The notes under the pieces: generated by a model
The model's input: the letters and a program-made list of their open reading frames with translations, nothing else
The model's database searches: none
What the model was told of the DNA's origin: nothing
Program-made: the position numbers and the translations under genes
In this document: positions 9,866 through 21,817 of the stretch, in pieces
Numbering within the stretch: the first letter of the stretch is position 1
Layout of the letters: each line of letters opens with the position of its first letter
Source of the DNA: Ochromonas danica
Taxonomy: Eukaryota; Sar; Chrysophyceae; Chromulinales; Chromulinaceae
Direction: 5' to 3'
NCBI GenBank assembly: GCA_015146655.1
Contig: VKHL01000075.1
Location: 62,001 to 126,000 of the forward strand
DNA length: 64,000 nt

Positions 9866-11172
9866 CTAGAAGTCGAAGGTCACAGTGCCTGGAGAATCTG
9901 TTGCCAAATCGACTGCACAAGCTCCAGCAGCTTTGACCGCGGCCAGATTGGGCGAGGAAGCCTCAGCGAGCAGAACTTGCAAGCGATCACACATCTCTTG
10001 CACTTCTTCCTCCTGCTGTTGCACGTCTTCTTCCGATATGAAGGCGTTCTCATCATTCTCGTCATTGTCAAGACCTGAAACCTTATTGGAATATCGTTGT
10101 TGCAGCATCTTCATTCTGCTAAGGCGGCTATTGCTGGCGGAGTCTTGCTTGGCAAGCAAGAGTTCTTCCCAAGTCTCCGCATCAGACTCCATCGAGCAGA
10201 GCATTTCGAGAGCTTTCCATCCCTGGTCATCTTGGCAAGGATGATGATACATGGTTTTGGACATGCATGGTAGCCACACAGGAGAGATGCCAGCAGTTTT
10301 GCGGGCGTAGAAGACAATCGCAGCGGCGAGAATGGTAGAGGGAATGTTCTTGAACTTGGTCTGAATGAGACATCTTGTGCTCAGACTGACCATGTGACTC
10401 TGAAGGTTCTCTTCTTCCTCTGAGGATAAGGCAGGGCAGCCTGTAGGGAGAGCGAAGGGGTAGCCAAGTTTGCAATAGGCGCTGAGGAATGCCACGGGAG
10501 TACGAACTGCAGACAACAACAACATCATCATGCACATCATATTACTTCAACCTCACTTCAACAGTTGACAGAGAATCAACTCCTTACCATTGAGCTTCCA
10601 GGAAAGTTTCTTCAGTACCCACAGTTCGTAGTTGAGGACAACATCGTTGGACAGTGCTTGCTGCGTGATCTCTTCCAATCGTCTCAAGGGAGGGACATGC
10701 TCCTCAGACTCATTGAACTTGGCAGAAACGAGAATGCAACAAATGGCAAACATCTGCCACTCAAAGCGAGTGTAGCTCTCATTAGGCTGGAGACGATCGA
10801 GATAGGCAACAGCAGCGTGGGTGGTGGTGACGTGCAGATTGAAATACTCCGTCACATCCATCATCCACTCGGCCACCACCTCGCGATACTAGGAGAGAGA
10901 CATGGACATGGACGGAAAGAGAGAAGCAGATGGGATGGAAATCAGAAAGGTTGCACTTGGTGAAGAAGATGGACAATGGATGGGATGGAGTCACTCTCTC
11001 TCACCTTGGTGTAGGAGTCCGTGAACTTCGAGAAGGTGTGGTCACGCTGATCTTCGAACATGGTGACTAGCAAGTCTTCAATGTAGGCTTTGTCTCGAGA
11101 GGCTAGAAGGTCTTCAACCTTTGACAAGGCATTCTTCTTGGTGGGTGTGAGATAAGTCAAGAAGGTGGACAT
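9866..11172 (-). CDS. Cyclin
   Basis: Three exons, 11005-11172, 10588-10888 and 9866-10506. The introns are 116 and 81 nt, GT-AG, phase-consistent, giving 369 aa. Exon 2 carries the N-terminal cyclin box (about 57-155). It reads VVAEWMMDVTEYF in place of the A/B-type LVDWL signature, then QMFAICCILVSAKFNE and a VLKKLSWKLN helix. Exon 3 begins a second helical cyclin fold, then has an acidic Glu/Gln segment (EEDVQQQEEEVQEM). Most likely a regulatory subunit of a cyclin-dependent kinase; it resembles A/B/D-type cyclins in the box but I cannot assign a subclass. A PEST-like or destruction-box motif was not obvious. Confidence 0.85.
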
Positions 11173-12399
11173 CTTTCAATTTCAAATCCAGGGAAGTAGA
11201 TGACGATCTATACTAAGCAATAAGGAGAGCAAGAATCTGGCTTCTAGTATAGATACTAGAATAGACAAGCAGTGATGTTGATGTAGTTGCAAGAGTGATC
11301 GAATGTAATCTAGTTGTTGGTTCGGAGACCTCTGGCCTCAAGCAACTAGACCAACTGCCATTTTCATCCACTCTGCGCAGTGCACACACACAGCATGCAG
11401 TGTGACCAACTGCCACTTATCCTTGCCATGCGCGGGAAACGCTTGCTTTTGAAATACTGCTGGGGATCTGGGGATCTGTCTGGTTGGAGATTTACAGTAA
11501 GAGTACGAGTCTACAAAATGTAAGTGTGTTGGATGTTGGGTGTCTGCTAATGTTTTGGTCCTAAGTCTATGGTTTGTTTTTGGAAATCTAATCGAAATTA
11601 TCATGCTTTTTGACCATTTTTTGCTCAGCAGTCGTCAAATCGATTCTTTAGACCCTCAACGGTCTATAGACTTGGTTCGTTAACTATCATGCGAAAATGA
11701 TCAAAAGAACTAGGTGATTGTAATTTAAAGAACATACAATTCAGCATCCTCCAACTCTCTGAATTCCTTTTGCTGCTAATGTGTAGCGATTAGCGATTGA
11801 CCATTGAAAATTCGTTCAAGAACACTGGAGTGATAATCGTGACTGATGTGCGCATGCTACTCTATAAACCTTAGTCATGGTCATTATTTTGATCGGAATT
11901 TGATTGTTTTAATTACCAGGCAAGGACTCAACCCAAGAAAGCGTGCATTACGGATGTATTCAAAGTCGATAGGGAAGGAACAACCATCATTCAGTATCAA
12001 AAGCTCTTCTCTGCCAGCTTGCTTCATCACCAAGGAAGGCAAATGAAGTCGCTGGAAAGAAGATTCGCGCATGAATGCAGAGCGAGTTGTCGGGCATAAA
12101 ACTAACCACCTCTTCCATCGATCACCAAAATCTGCGAGTACATCCGCTATCATGGCACCGCGTGATTGTGCACATGTATTATGATCAGCACCAAAACAAC
12201 TGACTTATATAAACCATCATAAAATAGATAATCAAAGTGAATCAAAGCAGCTGTTGTTCAAGGAAACGACAACAGCAGCACCAAAGCAGCAGAAAGAAAA
12301 GACTAATAGTCCGAACTCTCAACTTGCCAAGAGAAATACATATTCAACACTGAACTGAGACACGAAGTCTCATAAATATGGTAGAACGATACGTATAAC
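11173..12399. other. Long gene-poor interval
   Basis: About 1.2 kb between the cyclin start and the myosin stop (both minus strand). It contains only short frames (the longest on minus about 12153-11884, 89 codons, no family recognised). A short hairpin with 8-bp arms (GCTGTTGT/ACAACAGC) lies near 12247-12273, just beyond the myosin stop, and could mark its 3' end. Confidence 0.4.
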
Positions 12400-15300
12400 T
12401 TAAAACCTTGCCTTTTCCATGGAGCTTTGCATTGAGAAGACAGAGTCTTGGTTGCCATAAATGTCCATGGAGACATGGTCTCTGTCATCTTTATCCAGCG
12501 GACCAAAGGCATGCAATGCAAAGCTCATCCCACTCTCATCTGTGAAGTTACCATTGGAACCAGCATTAAGATCTTCTACGGAGAGTGACTTCATCTCATT
12601 GAGGCGAAGCTTTTGCACACCACCGGAAGGAACAGAGGAGCCGTCATTTGCTGCGCCGTTCAAAGCGTTGAATGAGAAGGACTGCATCTGATCAGGACGA
12701 AGCTTTTGCACAACACAGGAGAAAGACCCACGCAAAGGACGTGGAGCAACAGGCATCTTGACGATCGCAAAGCGAACAGTCAATTTCAAATCTCTTCGTA
12801 ACTGTGAAAACAAAGTGCTGTCTTTGATCGCGTGCATCCTGTCTTCATCGTCATAGAGCAATGTCACCACCGAGGTGCATAGCTTCAACACGGTGTTCGT
12901 CTCTTGACGAGAACTATTGCTCCTTTTCATGTTGAATGAACTTGCTCTAGGTCGCTGCTTTAGCCAATAGCTGAAGATAGACGAAAGCTGCCATTCATTA
13001 GCGAAATTCAAATGCATGGCAGGCAGGAAGGAAAGGTTCTCGCCAATGACCTCACAAGCTTTCATTGCTTGTTCCAGAGGCTGGATTTCAGCAAGATAGC
13101 GGAAGTCAATCTGCATCATGTAGGTCAAAGCCTCATCCTCAATCGACTTGGAAAATAACGAGAAAGCGATCGGAGTTTTATTCTCGCCCACCATGCTTAT
13201 TGAAGAGTAAGCGACTCTCATCTGTTTCTCTTTCACGACAACAGTATCAGCTTTGATTGCAGCAGTTGATGGCTCCAACGATTTCGAAGATGATGAATCA
13301 TCATCAACAATACCATCCACAGGAATCGAGTCGAGAACACTCTCTTCGTTCTTTTCTTCATCAGGTGATTTATCAAGTCTTTCCGCAACAAATCCTTCGA
13401 CTACTTCCGGCACAGGTTGATGCAAAGTTTGATGGTAGATGTATGCAAAACAAGACAGTCCTTGAGGATTGGGCAATCCCGTCTCCAAGTCAGAATATCG
13501 TCTTGGCTGCTCGTAGAAATTTCTCCATTCTTTTGATTCAACAGCCTCAAGAAGATCTTCATGGCAAAGATGGGACAGATTGTCTGCGCTCCTGAGCGTT
13601 GTGATTAGTCTCTGAAAGCGTCGGTTAATCGCCCTCAAAGACTCTGGCGGCAGTTGAATGGGCAACTTCAGTGCATCCATGTCTGTCGCATTTAATACGT
13701 GTCTTCTTGCAAGATCCTTGTAGCGCTCATTCTGTACGTAAACATCATACACCCACGATACGATGAAATCATCGACACGAAAAGTGGGAGAGCATAACCA
13801 CGCACAAATCTCGTTATCTAACTTCTCTTCAACAAAAGGCAAGCAATAAAGCATGTTAATTCCTTTCTCCTTCTTTTGATTTTCTTCAGATTCTTGATTT
13901 GGATCCAAGAGGAGAACTTGTAACATGTCGTCCGGATTGAATTCTCGAATCTTCAAGCAGGCGTTCTCGGAGTCTTCGCATAATAAAATATGCTGAGGTT
14001 GCACATTAGTAATACCAAGCACCAAACAAGTTATCACTGCAGCTGTATAGCTCTTGATATCTATTTTCTCCAAAGATACCGCATCATAAAGAATATCCAT
14101 GAAAGACGAAGGAGTAGCCGAAAGAGAAGTTGCTTGAAAGTAAACAATTCTGTTTTGTTTACCAGATTTCAATCGAACTATTCGCTTGGGATCCATGGAC
14201 ATTCTTCGATAGACAAACTGATAGAAAGTATTGACAGCAAAGGCTAATCCTGGACGAGTAGGCATATGTTGGTAAGCGATGCTTCCAAAATGCTGGAAGC
14301 GTAGGCTTTCTTTCAAGAAGCGCTCATCTCTTTCCGCAAGCACAGCGTCAACTCTGGCAAGAATGTCATCACCATAGCCCTTATATACTCTATGAGGGGA
14401 TCTGATAATAAATGAATTCTTCGACCAGTCGAGTCTCAATTTCGTCTCATTGAGATAAAGGACACCATCTTGAGTTTTATTTTTCGCTTCTGCCTCAAGG
14501 TCCTTTGCGGCATTATCAGCCTCAACCCTGCTTGCCTTGGATACATAATTATCAACGAAGGTGGTATAATAATCCAATATAAGCGAGAGAAGGCGTTCGA
14601 TGTACTTCAACTTGTCCACTTTAGCGACAGCTTTGGATGGATTCGAAGAAGATCTTTCAATTTCCTCACCAGTGCGATTGATTAAGGTCCGGGTGTGATC
14701 GATTATGTCTTGAACAGGAGAGATGGGGGACAGCTCATCAGCCGAGGCCAACCAACCACTGCAGAACCTAACGATCCGATTCAAGGGGTTCTTTTTCGCA
14801 GGTTTCGGACTACGACGAGGCGACAGCACCAAACTATCAGCTGGCTTTGCTTTAACAATGTAATCTGCAATGGATTGCTTGTAAGAACTACTAGCTAAAC
14901 CTCGAGCACCGTTGGTGAGCTTGATAGTCAGAGTCTTGAAATATGCTTCCTCTTTCATGGCAGCATTGGACATCAACATAGCCACTATCTCACTATATAA
15001 TTCATTGTCTGCTTGTTGCTGCTTCCTCAATCGAGCGAGCGGTGAAGGGATGGCAACAAACCATCCATCATCTTTGGCAAGGTGATTGGAACGAGATCGT
15101 CGTTGTTTTCTCATCTGCTTGGCTTGAACAAGGGACTTTACTAGGACGTCAAGTCTCTTCTTTCTCTCCCTCAGCCACTTCGCCAGTTGTCGAGAAGCAT
15201 ATCTTCTCCAGCAGCATTGCAAAGCCCGAATAGAACGGAACAACTTGTGTCTTCGGTAGTTGCGCTGCACTAAAACAACCAATCTTTTGCGCTTGGCAAC

Positions 15301-18022
15301 ATCTCTTCTTACAACAAACCCACGCCAAATCGTTTGAATCTTGCAGATATATGGTGTATGCTTCACGTTGCGCAACACTTCAATAATTTGCAAAACATCT
15401 TTGCGAATGAAAACAATCGTTTTGCCTCGATGAAGACCATTTCCAAATCCTGGATGATCAGAGTCAAGCTTTTGCTTGAGATGGTCGAGAAGCTCATCGC
15501 ATCTCTTTGCCACGTCTTGAGTGGAGACACGACTAAAGACAGAGTTGACATCCAAGCCTTTCCCTTCGTCGCTTAACTGGAAGAGGACACGATAGCGAAC
15601 ATAAAAATCCATTATGAACAATCTCGCCCAAAAACCCGAGCGTGCCATGGAGAGCACGTCCATAATACCACTACATTTGAGCTCATTTAACACGAAAGAA
15701 GCTTGAAATAGCTCAGAAGAAGAAAAACGAAAAGAGACATTCATCAAAACCGCTTCATCTTCAGCACTAAAACCTTTGATGCACTTTACAAGATGAGGGC
15801 GGCAGTCTTGCAAGTCTCTCAAGAAGCCATCCAAGTTAATACGAAACTGTTTCACTAGCGATGGAGTGTAGACAGACGACATTCGATTAAACGCAGCACT
15901 AGCACGTCGTCGTCCATTTGCCACTGTAGAAACAGGAGTGCCAGCCATTAGGCCGACTAGCAATGGATTAGAAGACGAAGAGAACACTTCAGCAATATTC
16001 GAAGGCAAGCTGTCAATATTTCGCTTCATAAACCCTTCACTATCATATTCCACAGGACCTGAAACATAATGCTTGATCATAAAGCTGTTCTTAGCAAATT
16101 GCAACGCAGAAGAAGAGAAGTATGGATGATCATCAGGATATTGAGCCATTATCTCGGAGAAGAAATTATTGCTGTCTGCAATCATATTGGCCTGAATACG
16201 TTCCTCACAACATTCATCAAGTATTTTGAAAACTCCGTCGTCTATGAAGTTCAGACCACTCTGGTAGTCAGGACATATTAACTTCTGGAACGATACTCCT
16301 TCTGCTTTGTAAATATCCATTTCTTCCTGGTAGAGAAATTGAATGAAATACTGCTGAACTGCTTCTGCAGCATAGTTCATGCAAAGCTGGTCGACTGAGT
16401 TGTATGAGGTAGATCCCGTTCCAAACATATCGATCAAGATGATCGAACTAACAAACTGCTCCCCAACCTTACGTTCCCTGGAACCAAAGAGAGAAGGACT
16501 GAGAAGGACACTCTCATCAGAACTGCCTCCATTTAACGCAACGAGAATCCAGTCAAAACAACCTTTGTACACCGCTTTCACGACCGTATCACAATTCACT
16601 TTAGCCTGTTCTTTATTTACTCTGCACTTAATCACCTCTTTGTTAGATATCTTAATGGATTTGGAGGCAACCATATCAGATAATTGGTGAGCATCAACTT
16701 GCAAAAGAGAGGCAGCAAGTGACATGCCAGATTCAATAGGATCACTCGAACTACTGCTATTGACTTGATTAGCTGTAGTACCTTCTAATGCTGAAAATTT
16801 TACTTGACCAAGTGCCAAGATACCAGCCAAGAGGTCAAATATTGCTTTAATCGAATCTTGCGCCACGCCCAGGTGAAGTAATGCCTTGACTAACTCTTTG
16901 AAGTTAGTGGCATCATGCAGTTTCCCCTCAGGGAAACAACAACTTGTTTGATTAAGATACTGATACTCTTCAGCTTCAAGAAGATTCCAGCGTTTGGATT
17001 TAAGAAAAGGAAAGTCGTTCAACGTTTCTCCCTTCCTGTAGGTAGCTGCAGCAGTCATCTGATAGAAAATATTGAAGTTGCGCTCTTCAGCGGGTGGTTG
17101 GACAAGACGCGAGCTTTCAAAGAGCAAACATCTCCATCGACAGTCTTGTACTTGATGAGAAGAATTGAAACCAACCTGAGTTACTTTTACGAAATGAGTG
17201 CTGCAAAACGAATGCTTCAGCATTGCACAGCCAAAAGCATCAAAGACCCTCCTTGCTGAATCACTCTTTTGATTTAATAGTATTGATTCCTCATTCTTCT
17301 TAGAATAATCACCCAATATGGAAGCCAGCATCAAATCATAACATTTCGACTTTCCTGAGCCGCGTTTCCCAGATATGATAATAGCATGCTGACGACCACT
17401 CGTACTATCCGCAGGCTTCGATTGAGATGAAGGAGTAGCATTAGAAATGAAAGTGTAAATATGGTCGAGGTAGTCTTTCATTATTTTGATGTTTTCTTTG
17501 GAAGTCACCGCGGAGTCGGAGGGATTAACCGCAACCAAGATCTCTTTACCAATATACGTAAAGAACACCTTCTGCGTAAATCTCTTGTGTAGAAATAAAG
17601 CCAAATCATTATCGGTAAAGTTCTCGAATTTTTGTTCTTCATTAAATGAGAGTGCATTCATAGAGTTGACCTCTTCCAACTCGATGAGATTGAGATCGAG
17701 ATCTCTAAGAGCAAACAGACCGCATCTCCAGTTAGTAAACAACAGACAATGCGGGAAGAAGATGACAGAAAGATAACACAGTCACTCACATGTCATCAAC
17801 AACAAGCTCTCGAGGAGAATCGTCAGGTAGGGTTTCTCTACTCCCTCCTTGTTCGTCATCGTCTGCATTGAAGAAGATTCCCTAAAAAAACACCCGCAGA
17901 TAGGACAGAATTCCATAGGACACTCATTTAATAACACATTAAAGTGTATCATGAAGAGATAAATCAAAGCATACCCTTAAGGTGGAGGAGGGCTTCACAA
18001 GATCTTTCCCCGAACCTGTCAT
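12400..18022 (-). CDS. Divergent myosin-like motor protein with IQ motifs and unusual tail
   Basis: Three exons, 17975-18022, 17790-17881 and 12400-17704, joined by GT-AG introns in phase; about 1814 aa. The motor region spans about residues 60-800. The P-loop at about 159-166 reads GKRGSGKS instead of GESGAGKT. Switch I is weak (FNSSHQVQ). Switch II reads IDMFGTGS instead of DIFGFE. Other myosin landmarks are retained: ERNFNIFYQM, LDGFLRDL and HLVKCIKG. At least two IQ motifs lie at about 835-890 (IQTIWRGFVVRRDVAKRK, LQCCWRRYASRQLAKW). The tail (about 900-1814) has a segment at about 1190-1400 that resembles kinase-like folds of the actin-fragmin or PI-kinase group, without clear catalytic residues. 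It may be a non-hydrolysing or slow motor. No standard class fits. The long exon is free of stops, so it is not a pseudogene. Confidence 0.85.
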
Positions 18023-18745
18023 GCTCTATTGTGCAAATCTTGAGAAGTAAAAACGAATTCAAGAATGGATATAAAAGTCCCAATAGAAAGGACTAATGAC
18101 CAAGGTTCGAAACGGACTGTAAGCTAAGCGCGGATCAAGCAGAGGTTGGAGAGGTGTCAAGGAGACAGTTGTTGGTCTAGACTAGTCACTGAGTGTGATC
18201 AGATGGGATGGAATGGCGGGACGGAACGGCTGGAAAGATTGGGTGAGACCAACCTCGGAAGTGCGACTTTTATCTACCAGTTTTGGACTTTTAGGTTGTG
18301 CTCACTCCATCAAATCCCGATATCTGTTTTGTGATTAAGACAGTTTTATGATATCATTCATTGATCAGTGCTAACGATCTAGTTTGAGGGAAAATGAACC
18401 GACGCTGTCCGTAGTAGTCATACCAAGCGTATGAAGACGTGCATTACAAATTGATGATAAACAGGAACACCTTGTCCTGTCTCAAATCAAATGATCTCTG
18501 CTATACTCAATATATTCGCTATACTCAATTCTATGCTAGACAAGTGGAAATTCAAAGTAATTTAGGCCCACAGACAGTCATTAGTAATGATGGACCATTA
18601 CAACCACAACAAGGGTCATCATCTCGTCCAATTAGCTCGACAGCACCAGATCCAATCCTTGGGAAGAGTGTTGCTATTACTGATTAAGTCGAAGCGATAG
18701 CAGCAGCAGAAGAAGCGTTGGCTGAAATAATGTCGTGTCTAGGTA
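18023..18745. other. Intergenic region with a PRP38B sliver and a short coding-like frame
   Basis: About 720 bases between the myosin start and the SPC25 stop. It contains a 45-nt stretch copied from the PRP38B gene (annotated separately). On the plus strand, 18439-18687 is an open frame whose end (Pro/Ser/Gln-rich, closing at a TAA) looks coding-like but resembles no family I know. No gene is called. Confidence 0.4.
18372..18416 (-). pseudogene. Sliver of PRP38B coding sequence
   Basis: Matches 20048-20107 inside the PRP38B gene in the same orientation, with a few substitutions and an internal gap of about 15 nt. Shared blocks include CGATCTAGTTTGAGGGAAA and GACGCTGTCCGTAGT. Too short to function; a fragment duplicate about 1.65 kb from its parent. 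Confidence 0.75.
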
Positions 18746-19411
18746 TCAAATGTGTCTAAAGAGCTGGCGCATTCCCAACACGAACCGGGCAATATCATTG
18801 CTCGTATTCAACTCTTTCATCAACCCATTCACTGCCTGCCCATCTAAAGTAGGATTAGTCTCAACTAATTGATATTGATTACGCTCATCCACAAAGATCA
18901 AGAAATAAAAGATCTTCATGGGATGGTTGCGATCAATTTGACTGAAAATAAACTTCATACAATCATTTTCTGCTTTTTGGAAATCTAATCCCAACATCGC
19001 ATAATACTTTGTACCATGGGTTAAGTCTTTTAAAGCTTGTTCCATCTTCTTCTTCTTCATCTCATGCTGTTCTTTGGCTAAGGAAAGCTGTTCTTCCATT
19101 TGCTTCTCTTCCACTTCCAAGGCTTGTGATTGCATTTCCAGACCATGAAGTTCTTTCTGAAGATGACTTTGATGGGAAAGATACTGTTGAATTTCACTTT
19201 GTTGTTGAAGTTTAATGGCATCATTCAAGCCTCGGGAGTTCTCCAGTTGTTCGTTGGTCTCCACTAATGCCTGGGCAGTGGAATCACATTCTTCAATGAC
19301 ACGTTGATATTCCTTCGTGGTGGTGAGAAGCCAATCTTCCTGTTGGGAAGACCAACGATGGAAGAGGGCATTTGTCTGTTCTAATTCCAAACGTAGATTC
19401 GAAGTCAACAT
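18746..19411 (-). CDS. SPC25: Kinetochore protein SPC25
   Basis: Unspliced, 221 aa, the usual size. Residues 15-140 form a long Glu/Gln/Lys coiled coil (QLENSRGLNDAIKLQQQ onward). Residues about 145-221 match the Spc25 RWD-type globular domain: YYAMLGLDFQKAENDCMKFIF, then a beta-rich YQLVETNPTL and the closing LMKELNTSNDIARFVLGM helix. Spc25 pairs with Spc24 in the Ndc80 complex, linking spindle microtubules to the inner kinetochore. A TTAACTTAA motif lies 61 bp upstream of the ATG. Confidence 0.88.
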   Translation of the reverse strand: MLTSNLRLELEQTNALFHRWSSQQEDWLLTTTKEYQRVIEECDSTAQALVETNEQLENSRGLNDAIKLQQQSEIQQYLSHQSHLQKELHGLEMQSQALEVEEKQMEEQLSLAKEQHEMKKKKMEQALKDLTHGTKYYAMLGLDFQKAENDCMKFIFSQIDRNHPMKIFYFLIFVDERNQYQLVETNPTLDGQAVNGLMKELNTSNDIARFVLGMRQLFRHI

Positions 19412-19824
19412 GTAGCTAAATTTGTTTTGATTATTAACCGTTTGCTTTCAAAAGCCTGGGGAGCGAGGGAGTTAACTTAACAAAGAACTGGTTTCTCTTA
19501 GAAACGGCTTTGTTGTTCAGTTGAACGGACCACATTTCCGTGTTTGTGCTTTGGACAAACTGGAATTTTGTTTAAACTGGTGCCTGATTAGCGACTGAAG
19601 TTTTGCTCTTGATATTCTGGACCAAATTTGCTCGGTCTGAACGAGAACGCCTTTTGTTTGTCATGGAAGAAGCATTAGAGCTATACAGCTTCTAACTTCT
19701 CTCTCTGTCTGCCTTATGATCACAAATGTTTTGTTGTGAATAGATTCCTTGGCTGTGGACTCAAAACGATTCCACAGCTTGGCCTAGGTTATGCGAGTAA
19801 GGTTGCTAATTAACCATTTAACTA
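19412..19824. other. SPC25 upstream region / PRP38B 3' flank
   Basis: About 410 bases. A TTAACTTAA 9-mer at 19472-19480 lies upstream of SPC25. No gene is seen. Confidence 0.4.
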
Positions 19825-21381
19825 TTAGTAGTTATCTTTAGCCGCCGTGGCAGAAGCATCACCATACTTTTCGCGAAGCATTTTAAGACGATTTTGATGC
19901 TCAGCAGAAAGCTCACTTTTAGCAGGCTGGGTGCTTCCATGCTGTTCATTCGTTTCATGGCGCTGAGATCGGTCCCGTGATCGAGAACGAGAACGAGAAC
20001 GTCTGCGAGATTTACGGTCCTCAGACGGAGAACTCTTTCTGGCAGTATAACGATCTAGTTTGAGGGAAAGCGAACCTTTATAAGAAGCTGGACGCTGTCC
20101 GTAGTTGCGACCCACAGCCGCAGATGCTTCCCGCTCACTCTGCAACACCTTCTGCAACAGGTTATCCACACCAGACGAGCTGTTATTACTACTTGTCTTC
20201 TCTCGATAATCCCGATCCCGATCCCGATCCCGATCTCTATTTCTCTCTCTGTCCCGATCGTCATAGTCTCGTCGACCTCCGCTGCGACTGCGACTTCTCT
20301 CTCTTGTACGATCACGACTATCTCTACGTCTCTCTCGTCTATTACCCTCTCTACCGCGACTCCTACTCCTACTACGACTGCGATCAGACGTTCTGCGCTC
20401 AGGTTTCTTCTCTTCTGGTGGAAGTTCAATATCTCCCAAGTCTACCAACTCATTGTTGCCATACTCAGGAAAAGTCACCCAGAACTTCATCGGCTGCTCT
20501 TCATCTCTCAAAGTAATCACAGCATCATACCAAGCAGGCTCATTCTCTTCATCACCATAGATTGCCTTGACCTTGCTACCATTCACCAGCCAGCCTTTCT
20601 CCACAGCCCGCAGGTTGACAACTCGGCGCTTCTTCTTCTCTTCCAAAAGAAGCAAGAGCACTTTGAACTTTCGCTCAATAGGTACAGGAATACGAGGCAA
20701 AGTAGTACCAAAGTATTGCATCTCACTGAGCAGCTTGATGCAGTAGGAGCCAATGGTCATGGCGATCGACTTGTCCGAGGCTGGTTTGATCTCTTCCTCG
20801 TCCTCCAGATAAGGTTCATACCATTTCCAAAGATCAGCGGGAGGACAAGTATAGCGAAGATAAAGCAACCCCACCGCTCTCACAAAAGGAGCGCCTTCGA
20901 AGGTGAGCAAGCCATTCATCTGCTTCATGGTGAGCTTCATGAGCATGAACTTGACCAAAAGACAGAACGCTGAGGAAGGATAGCGCGCAGTCCCTGTTTC
21001 CCAAGGCTCCACATGCTTGACACTTCTTTGTATCTCGTCAATTACCTCATGATAAGTTCGTAACTGATAGAGTGCGTGGAAATAAGGGTTCTCCATGATG
21101 TTGTTAAACAGCAGGTTATTAATATTGAAAGTCTCAGAATTACCGTGAATAGGAAGTGCATTCTTCTTCTGCTGTGAGTCGTCATAGTCTTCGTCATCTC
21201 CACGCAAGATGGGTGGCGGTACAGGTGCGATGGGCATGGGTAGACCTGTAGCGGGGTCGAGGGGAGCGGTGGGATAGCCTGCAGGATATCCATAAGCAGC
21301 TGCGATGGCGGGAAGTTGTGCAGAAGCACGTTGTATAGCTAATTGCTTCAAAACTCTCTTTTCCAGAGCGCTTCTCGACAT
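19825..21381 (-). CDS. PRPF38B: Pre-mRNA-splicing factor 38B (PRP38 family) with Tudor-like segment and RS tail
   Basis: Unspliced, 518 aa. Residues about 75-245 are the PRP38 core: NNIMENPYFHALYQLRTYHE, VKHVEPWE, SSAFCLLVKFMLMKLTMKQ, FVRAVGLLYLRYTCPPADLW and the RIPVPIERK end. This matches PRPF38B better than PRPF38A. Residues about 268-330 read like a Tudor/SMN-type barrel (GSKVKAIY, WYDAVITL, FPEYGNNELVDLGDI). The remainder is an Arg-Ser and Arg-Asp domain containing repeated RDRD and RSRS units, typical of splicing factors. PRP38 proteins act in spliceosome activation at the tri-snRNP stage; a nuclear location is expected. TTAAGTTAA lies 77 bp upstream. Confidence 0.93.
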   Translation of the reverse strand: MSRSALEKRVLKQLAIQRASAQLPAIAAAYGYPAGYPTAPLDPATGLPMPIAPVPPPILRGDDEDYDDSQQKKNALPIHGNSETFNINNLLFNNIMENPYFHALYQLRTYHEVIDEIQRSVKHVEPWETGTARYPSSAFCLLVKFMLMKLTMKQMNGLLTFEGAPFVRAVGLLYLRYTCPPADLWKWYEPYLEDEEEIKPASDKSIAMTIGSYCIKLLSEMQYFGTTLPRIPVPIERKFKVLLLLLEEKKKRRVVNLRAVEKGWLVNGSKVKAIYGDEENEPAWYDAVITLRDEEQPMKFWVTFPEYGNNELVDLGDIELPPEEKKPERRTSDRSRSRSRSRGREGNRRERRRDSRDRTRERSRSRSGGRRDYDDRDRERNRDRDRDRDRDYREKTSSNNSSSGVDNLLQKVLQSEREASAAVGRNYGQRPASYKGSLSLKLDRYTARKSSPSEDRKSRRRSRSRSRSRDRSQRHETNEQHGSTQPAKSELSAEHQNRLKMLREKYGDASATAAKDNY

Positions 21382-21817
21382 TGAAGAAGATGAAAAAGAA
21401 TCGTTGTTTGCTTTTCGATTCTCTTTGAGTCTAATGGAAGGGTGGCCAAGCTCCTTCTTAAGTTAACGATAACCGCCCCCCAAAAACGGAAAACAGCTTT
21501 TGGTGTGAAGAACGCGAGTGGTTTCATTTCACATTTTGTTTTTCATTTTCTCCCAGCAGGCAGCACAACAGCACCGCAGCAACAACAACAACACAATAAC
21601 AAGAGTGAGTTCTCATACCATCTCATCCTATCCTATCTCATCCTGTCCTATCTCACCCTGTCCTATCTCATCATATTAGGGCTCAATCCATCATCCCTCT
21701 AACTAACCCTTCCCTCTCTGCTCTCGTGTCAAGTAATACATTCTGTCCAAGGCAGTCAAGGGTTTGAAAGTCTCATTCTGTTTATAATCAACGCATACAT
21801 TATTATCTGTCAATGTC
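21382..21817. promoter_or_regulatory. Divergent region between PRP38B and the VASt-Yip1 gene
   Basis: About 435 bases. A TTAAGTTAAC site at 21458-21467 faces PRP38B. A degenerate tandem run of CCTATCTCAT-like decamers spans about 21610-21680. Confidence 0.45.

Noticed and set aside
18439-18687. Plus-strand frame with a Pro/Gln-rich end
   Set aside because: Coding-like but no homologue recognised; left as a comment only.
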